9,433 nt of DNA from NCBI GenBank assembly GCA_964542765.1, contig CAZIVO010000128.1, positions 1 through 9,433 on the forward strand, written 5' to 3'. Below are positions 6,559 through 9,433 of this stretch, one piece after another. Positions within the stretch are counted from its first letter, which is position 1. The number at the start of each line of letters is the position of its first letter. Below the pieces are notes generated by a model that was not told the DNA's origin, searched no databases, and saw nothing but the letters and a program-made list of their open reading frames with translations. Source of the DNA: CAZIVO01 sp964542765 (lineage in GTDB: Bacteria > Planctomycetota > UBA1135 > UBA2386). Both the position numbers and the translations under genes were made by a program.

Positions 6559-6642
6559 TGAGGGGTAATTCAGCGCCCAGATTCCTTTTTCCTCCGTTGT
6601 CCACCTTCAGTCGTGGACCGCGCCACTATCCGAGGTTCAACC

Positions 6643-7791
6643 ATGCGCATCGCTCTCCCCCTCATCCTCGCTCTGGCCGTGCCTGCTATGGCCCAGACCA
6701 GCGTGATCATTCCCAAAGAAGCGGCCAAGAACGCTCCTACCAGACAGAATGTCTATAATTCGCCGTTCCCGTTCTACGGAACGTCGTCCACGACCCTTCC
6801 GAAGGAAGGTCGTGTTCAGTATTGCATCGATACCTTCGGCATCAGCATTCCTGGAATGAACATCAAATCGCTCCAGCATCGACGACCGCAGCGGCTCATC
6901 AATATTTGCCCGGTGAACAAATATAACGTCACGGTCATCTGCTCCGTGTCCCCGAACGGTTCGAGTGCGGCGACCGCGACATATGCCAGTAACCATGGCG
7001 CCAAGCCGGTTGGAGTGTTCAAGGGCGTGCTCAATCTGCCTCAAGCCTCTCGCGGTCCTGCATGGCCCGACCCCTGGTTCCCATTGATCAAGTTCAACAC
7101 TCCGTTTCCCTACGCCACGGCGATGGGCAAGACGTTGGTCATCGAGATAACCTGTTCCATGGGAACTGCCACGTCACCCTGGTATCTGGAGGCCACCCGG
7201 CCCAACTCCGGCGCGCGATTGACAACGTCCAGCCCGACCAAGTGCTATCACAGTGGGAATGCTTGTCCCTGCTCGATGAGCTACCGGATGCCGGTCGTCG
7301 GTGGGACATGGATGAACCGCTACAACGGTTACCCGCTGAACACGCCCAGCCTCAAGGCGAGTGTGCTGACGCTGGGAACGAAGGGCCCGGGCGACATCTA
7401 CGGTGGCAAGTTGTTGCCGTTCGACATTGCGAGCCTCGGGATTCCAACGATCCAGCCGCGGGCTCAAACCTGCTTCCTCGCCAACGACATCCTGTTCACG
7501 ATCCCGCTGACCTACACGCCTGGCACCAGCAGCGCCAGCCTGGCTTCAGCGAACTTCAACATCCCTAATACCCCGGTGCTGGGCAATGCGGTCTTCTTCA
7601 CGCAGCCGCTGAGTCTGGATACGGATCCGGTGACCAAGATGCCTGCCGTTCATTCCGGTTGGGGTAGCAAGTGGACGATCGGCGATGGCAAGGGCGCGCC
7701 GGCGACGATGGTCTACAGGACTGGCAACAACGCCTCGACAAGTGGCATTCTCCTAAAGCAGTATCTGACCACGATCAAGCTCAACGGCTAG
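6643..7791 (+). CDS. Secreted protein of unknown function (planctomycete-type exported family)
   Basis: A 382-residue protein from the ATG at 6643, chosen because GAGG (6632-6635) sits 7 bases upstream and the chain then opens with a clean signal peptide 'MRIALPLILALAVPAMA', cut before QT. A GTG 30 bases upstream would spoil this signal. No known catalytic domain is recognised. The mature chain is rich in Thr, Ser, Pro, Gly, Asn and aromatic residues, and has short beta-type stretches and about nine cysteines, some clustered ('CYHSGNACPCS', about 204-214), so disulfides and an extracellular location are likely. The late segment 'IPNTPVLGNAVFFTQPLSLD' resembles a repeated motif in secreted proteins that occur in many copies in some uncultured planctomycetes; this is recollection, not a search. 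It is the only gene in the inserted segment and has its own leader and terminator-like hairpin, so it behaves as a self-contained unit. Confidence 0.8.
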   Translation: MRIALPLILALAVPAMAQTSVIIPKEAAKNAPTRQNVYNSPFPFYGTSSTTLPKEGRVQYCIDTFGISIPGMNIKSLQHRRPQRLINICPVNKYNVTVICSVSPNGSSAATATYASNHGAKPVGVFKGVLNLPQASRGPAWPDPWFPLIKFNTPFPYATAMGKTLVIEITCSMGTATSPWYLEATRPNSGARLTTSSPTKCYHSGNACPCSMSYRMPVVGGTWMNRYNGYPLNTPSLKASVLTLGTKGPGDIYGGKLLPFDIASLGIPTIQPRAQTCFLANDILFTIPLTYTPGTSSASLASANFNIPNTPVLGNAVFFTQPLSLDTDPVTKMPAVHSGWGSKWTIGDGKGAPATMVYRTGNNASTSGILLKQYLTTIKLNG

Positions 7792-7805
7792 TCAGATGAC
7801 TTGCC

Positions 7806-7835
7806 CCTCATCGCTGTGATCTCGCAGCGGTGAGG
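7806..7835 (+). terminator. Strong hairpin after the secreted-protein gene
   Basis: cctcatcgctg (7806-7816) pairs with cagcggtgagg (7825-7835) over 11 bp with one G-T pair and an 8-base loop, starting 15 nt after the stop codon. No T-tract follows, so it is an intrinsic terminator without the usual tail, or an mRNA 3'-end stabiliser. Confidence 0.5.
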
Positions 7836-7851
7836 CGGCCGAGGAACTCGC

Positions 7852-7890
7852 GAAGGGATATCTGTTGGCTCGATTGGGCTATATCCCTTC
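7852..7890 (+). repeat. Second hairpin in the insert trailer
   Basis: gaagggatat (7852-7861) is perfectly inverted as atatcccttc (7881-7890) around a 19-base spacer. It could be a second transcription stop or a recombination/transposon-end structure. It lies 108 bp from the right boundary of the insert. The remaining bases to 7998 show only a purine-rich run (7979-7993). Confidence 0.55.
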
Positions 7891-7998
7891 ACGAAATTGC
7901 CATTTGGGGTCGGCTGTTGCTAGCCCGATGGTGAGGGGGTGATCTTCTTCTTCGGCAACGGTGATCTCGTCGCCTCAAGAGGAGGGGGAAGGGCATGA

Positions 7999-8063
7999 CC
8001 GGCTCTACGCCACGACCTGCGCAACTGCCCTATCTGCTCATGGGCGGCCACCAAGAAGAGGAT
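7999..8063 (+). repeat. 65-bp direct repeat, right copy
   Basis: Perfect copy of 6259-6323, offset by 1,740 bp. The base just before it (A7998) turns the codon equivalent to nth Cys188 from TGC into TGA, so nothing upstream reads into it in the nth frame. Confidence 0.97.
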
Positions 8064-8121
8064 CGCCCAGGAAGCCCGACGGACACGGGAACTCAAACAA
8101 CGCCGCAAACCGTCCCGCTGA
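7999..8121 (+). pseudogene. Detached 3' end of nth
   Basis: In the nth frame this stretch reads 'PALRHDLRNCPICSWAATKK' and then 'RIAQEARRTRELKQRRKPSR', ending at a TGA (8119-8121). The first 65 bp duplicate the live nth gene; the rest is unique and encodes a very basic tail typical of a nucleic-acid-binding protein's end. It has no start codon in frame and is preceded by a stop. It ends 47 bp before the stop of convergent ahcY, a normal spacing for convergent neighbours, so this is probably the ancestral end of nth, left behind when the cassette arrived. Confidence 0.88.
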
Positions 8122-8131
8122 GTCGGAGCGA

Positions 8132-8146
8132 GCCGGCCATGCCGGC
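8132..8146. terminator. Short hairpin between convergent nth remnant and ahcY
   Basis: gccggc-cat-gccggc forms a 6-bp all-GC stem with a 3-base loop inside the 47-bp convergent gap. It is symmetrical and so could act for both directions, but there is no T-tract on either side. Confidence 0.3.
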
Positions 8147-8168
8147 CCGCGACGACCTCGAGCCCAAC

Positions 8169-9433
8169 TCAGTAGCGGTAGCGATCGGGCTTGTATGGCC
8201 CTTCCATCGGAATACCGAGGTAATCGGCCTGCGTCTTGGTCAAGACGGTCAGATCGACGCCCAGCTTGGCGAGATGCAAGCGCGCAACACGCTCATCAAG
8301 ATGCTTGGGCAGGGTGTAGACCTTGGCCTCGTAGAGCGAGTGGTTGGCGAAAAGTTCAATCTGCGCCATCACCTGATTGGTGAAACTGTTGGACATCACG
8401 AAACTCGGATGACCGGTCGCACAACCGAGATTGAGCAAACGCCCCTCGGCCAGAATGATCACCGAGTGACCATCAGGGAAAGCCCACTGATCGACCTGAT
8501 TACCGTGTTCGAGGGTGTTCTTGACATTGGTCTTCTCAATCCCGGTGAACGCCGCCAATCCAGCCATGTCGATCTCGTTGTCGAAATGGCCGATATTGCC
8601 GACGATGGCATTGTGCTTCATCTTCGACATGTGTTCGGCAGTGATGATGTCGCGGTTGCCGGTCGTCGTGACGAACAGGTCGGCCTCACTGACCACGTCC
8701 TCGAGCCGCTTGACCTCATATCCTTCCATGGCCGCCTGCAAGGCACAGATCGGGTCGATCTCGGTGATGATGACCCGCGCTCCCTGGCCCTGCAAAGACT
8801 GCGCGCAGCCCTTGCCGACATCGCCATAACCACAAACAACAGCCACCTTGCCGGCGAGCATGACGTCAGTGGCACGACAAATACCGTCCACGAGTGAGTG
8901 ACGGCAACCGTAGAGATTGTCGAACTTGCTCTTGGTGACCGAGTCATTGACGTTCATGGCGGGGAAGGGAAGGGAACCAGCCTCCACCATCTGGTAGAGA
9001 CGATGGACACCTGTTGTGGTCTCCTCGCTGACGCCCTTGATCTGTGCCGAGATCTTCGTCCATTTCTCCTGGTCCTTGGCAAAGGCCGCCGACAAGGCTC
9101 CGAGTAGACAGGCCAGATCTTCGGGGGCATCGTCTTCGGGCTCGGGCACCCCGCCGGCAGCCTCGAACTTGGCGCCATCCAGAATCATCATGGTGGCATC
9201 GCCACCGTCATCCAAAATCATGTTCGGGCCGTCGCCGTCCGGCCAGGTCAAGGCCTGCTCGGTGCACCACCAGTATTCTTCCAGAGTCTCGCCCTTCCAT
9301 GCGAAGACCGGCACGCCCTTGGGACGCTCGATCGTACCATCGGGACCGACCACGGCAGCGGCCGCAGCATGATCTTGCGTCGAGAAGATATTGCACGATG
9401 CCCAGCGAACTTCCGCTCCGAGATCCACCAGGG
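8169..9433 (-). CDS. ahcY: Adenosylhomocysteinase (N-terminus beyond right edge)
   Basis: Hydrolyses S-adenosylhomocysteine to adenosine and homocysteine with bound NAD, clearing the inhibitory by-product of methylation. About 421 residues are visible; the frame stays open to the window edge, and the GTG at 9428 is an internal Val, not a start. Motifs in order: 'CNIFSTQDHAAAA', 'NMILDDGGD' with the catalytic Asp, 'GVSEETTTGVHRL' with the catalytic Glu, 'NDSVTKSKFDNLYGCRHSLV' with the catalytic Lys and Asp, the NAD-binding 'VCGYGDVGKGCAQSL', 'GNIGHFDNEID', 'GCATGHPSFVMS' and the terminal 'KPDRYRY'. The roughly 40-residue insertion around 'PEDDAPEDLACLLGALSAAF' is the segment found in many bacterial and plant enzymes but absent from mammals. 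The usual C-terminal 'DHYRY' His is Arg here. About 50-60 N-terminal residues should lie outside. It is convergent with nth. Confidence 0.97.
   Translation of the reverse strand, partial: LVDLGAEVRWASCNIFSTQDHAAAAAVVGPDGTIERPKGVPVFAWKGETLEEYWWCTEQALTWPDGDGPNMILDDGGDATMMILDGAKFEAAGGVPEPEDDAPEDLACLLGALSAAFAKDQEKWTKISAQIKGVSEETTTGVHRLYQMVEAGSLPFPAMNVNDSVTKSKFDNLYGCRHSLVDGICRATDVMLAGKVAVVCGYGDVGKGCAQSLQGQGARVIITEIDPICALQAAMEGYEVKRLEDVVSEADLFVTTTGNRDIITAEHMSKMKHNAIVGNIGHFDNEIDMAGLAAFTGIEKTNVKNTLEHGNQVDQWAFPDGHSVIILAEGRLLNLGCATGHPSFVMSNSFTNQVMAQIELFANHSLYEAKVYTLPKHLDERVARLHLAKLGVDLTVLTKTQADYLGIPMEGPYKPDRYRY

Larger units (their letters stand above)
6340..6642 (+). other. Noncoding left flank of the insert
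   Basis: Between the nth stop and the secreted-protein start lie about 300 bases that are visibly richer in A and T than the neighbouring genes. I see no supported gene here. It contains a 12-bp tandem repeat (6471-6494), two related motifs (around 6331-6350 and 6389-6408, both of the form g-caaata-gtg---agttag), a near-palindrome taaacgttttta (6419-6430) and a -10-like TATTAT (6553-6558). It most likely holds the promoter of the cargo gene and perhaps a remnant of a mobile-element end. Confidence 0.45.
6324..7998 (+). mobile_element. Putative inserted single-gene cassette flanked by 65-bp nth repeats
   Basis: This 1,675-bp segment separates the catalytic part of nth from what reads as its original 3' end. 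It holds about 300 bp of noncoding leader, one secreted-protein gene and about 200 bp of hairpin-containing trailer. No transposase, integrase, reverse transcriptase or relaxase reading frame is present, and no good terminal inverted repeats are seen; the best is an 11-bp match with one mismatch, 6352-6362 against 7994-7984. A 65-bp duplication is far longer than normal insertion-sequence target duplications. Possible origins are site-specific integration of a passive cassette moved by enzymes from elsewhere, repair of widely staggered breaks with capture of foreign DNA, or recombination. The term mobile element is inference; the flanking repeats are observed. Confidence 0.5.

Noticed and set aside
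6528..6758. 76-codon frame overlapping the secreted-protein start
   Set aside because: Its Arg/Pro/His-rich translation is out of frame with the signal-peptide gene that covers its second half.
6259..8063. CRISPR or satellite explanation for the 65-bp repeats
   Set aside because: There are only two copies, 1,740 bp apart, and both are nth coding sequence, so they are a duplication and not an array.
7995..8897. Plus-strand 300-codon frame from the ATG at 7995
   Set aside because: It runs in another frame over the nth remnant and then antisense to ahcY, with no domain features.
1..9433. A shared 'thiol island' of ggt, NIL, tRNA-Cys, DJ-1 and ahcY
   Set aside because: The genes are on different strands and in separate transcription units; common sulfur themes in housekeeping genes are probably coincidence.

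Overview
This is a GC-rich bacterial chromosome segment, most likely from the phylum Planctomycetota or a close PVC relative. The lineage is inferred from gene content: an exported blue-copper/PA14 fusion with an N-terminal SHD1-like segment, a partner 'sorbosone-dehydrogenase-like' beta-propeller of the PVC type, and a signal-peptide protein resembling a family common in uncultured planctomycetes. No rRNA or marker phylogeny is available, so the phylum is a judgement.

Layout. Positions 1-689 (minus strand) hold a two-gene operon: a small NIL-domain protein whose TGA stop overlaps the GTG start of a gamma-glutamyltransferase that runs off the left edge. tRNA-Cys(GCA) lies at 798-871 (+). Positions 1075-4361 (minus) hold an exported pair in which the copper/PA14 protein's stop touches the propeller's start. 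A canonical DJ-1/PfpI protein follows at 4565-5149 (minus). Divergent from it is a small membrane protein (5207-5452, +), with overlapping -10 elements between them. tRNA-Leu(UAA) is at 5538-5626, then endonuclease III (nth, 5695-6339, +). The right end (8169-9433, minus) is ahcY, cut by the window edge and convergent with nth.

The most striking structure sits between nth and ahcY. A perfect 65-bp direct repeat (6259-6323 and 7999-8063) derives from the 3' coding end of nth. The right copy continues in the nth frame for 18 more codons to a TGA at 8121, 47 bp before the ahcY stop. The simplest reading is that nth once ended at 8121 and that a 1,675-bp segment (6324-7998) was inserted, duplicating 65 bp of the gene. 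The front part of nth then picked up a new stop (6337-6339) after 'RSGK'. The insert carries one secreted-protein gene with noncoding flanks, one of which ends in hairpins; it has no recognisable transposase or integrase. I regard this as the best candidate for an undescribed kind of mobile cassette, although an ordinary duplication or an assembly chimera must be excluded.

Functionally the rest is mostly housekeeping: DNA repair (nth), the methyl cycle (ahcY), thiol/peptide salvage (ggt) and carbonyl/oxidative stress (DJ-1), plus one exported putative electron-transfer pair in which a type-1 copper domain may replace the cytochrome c often fused to such propellers.
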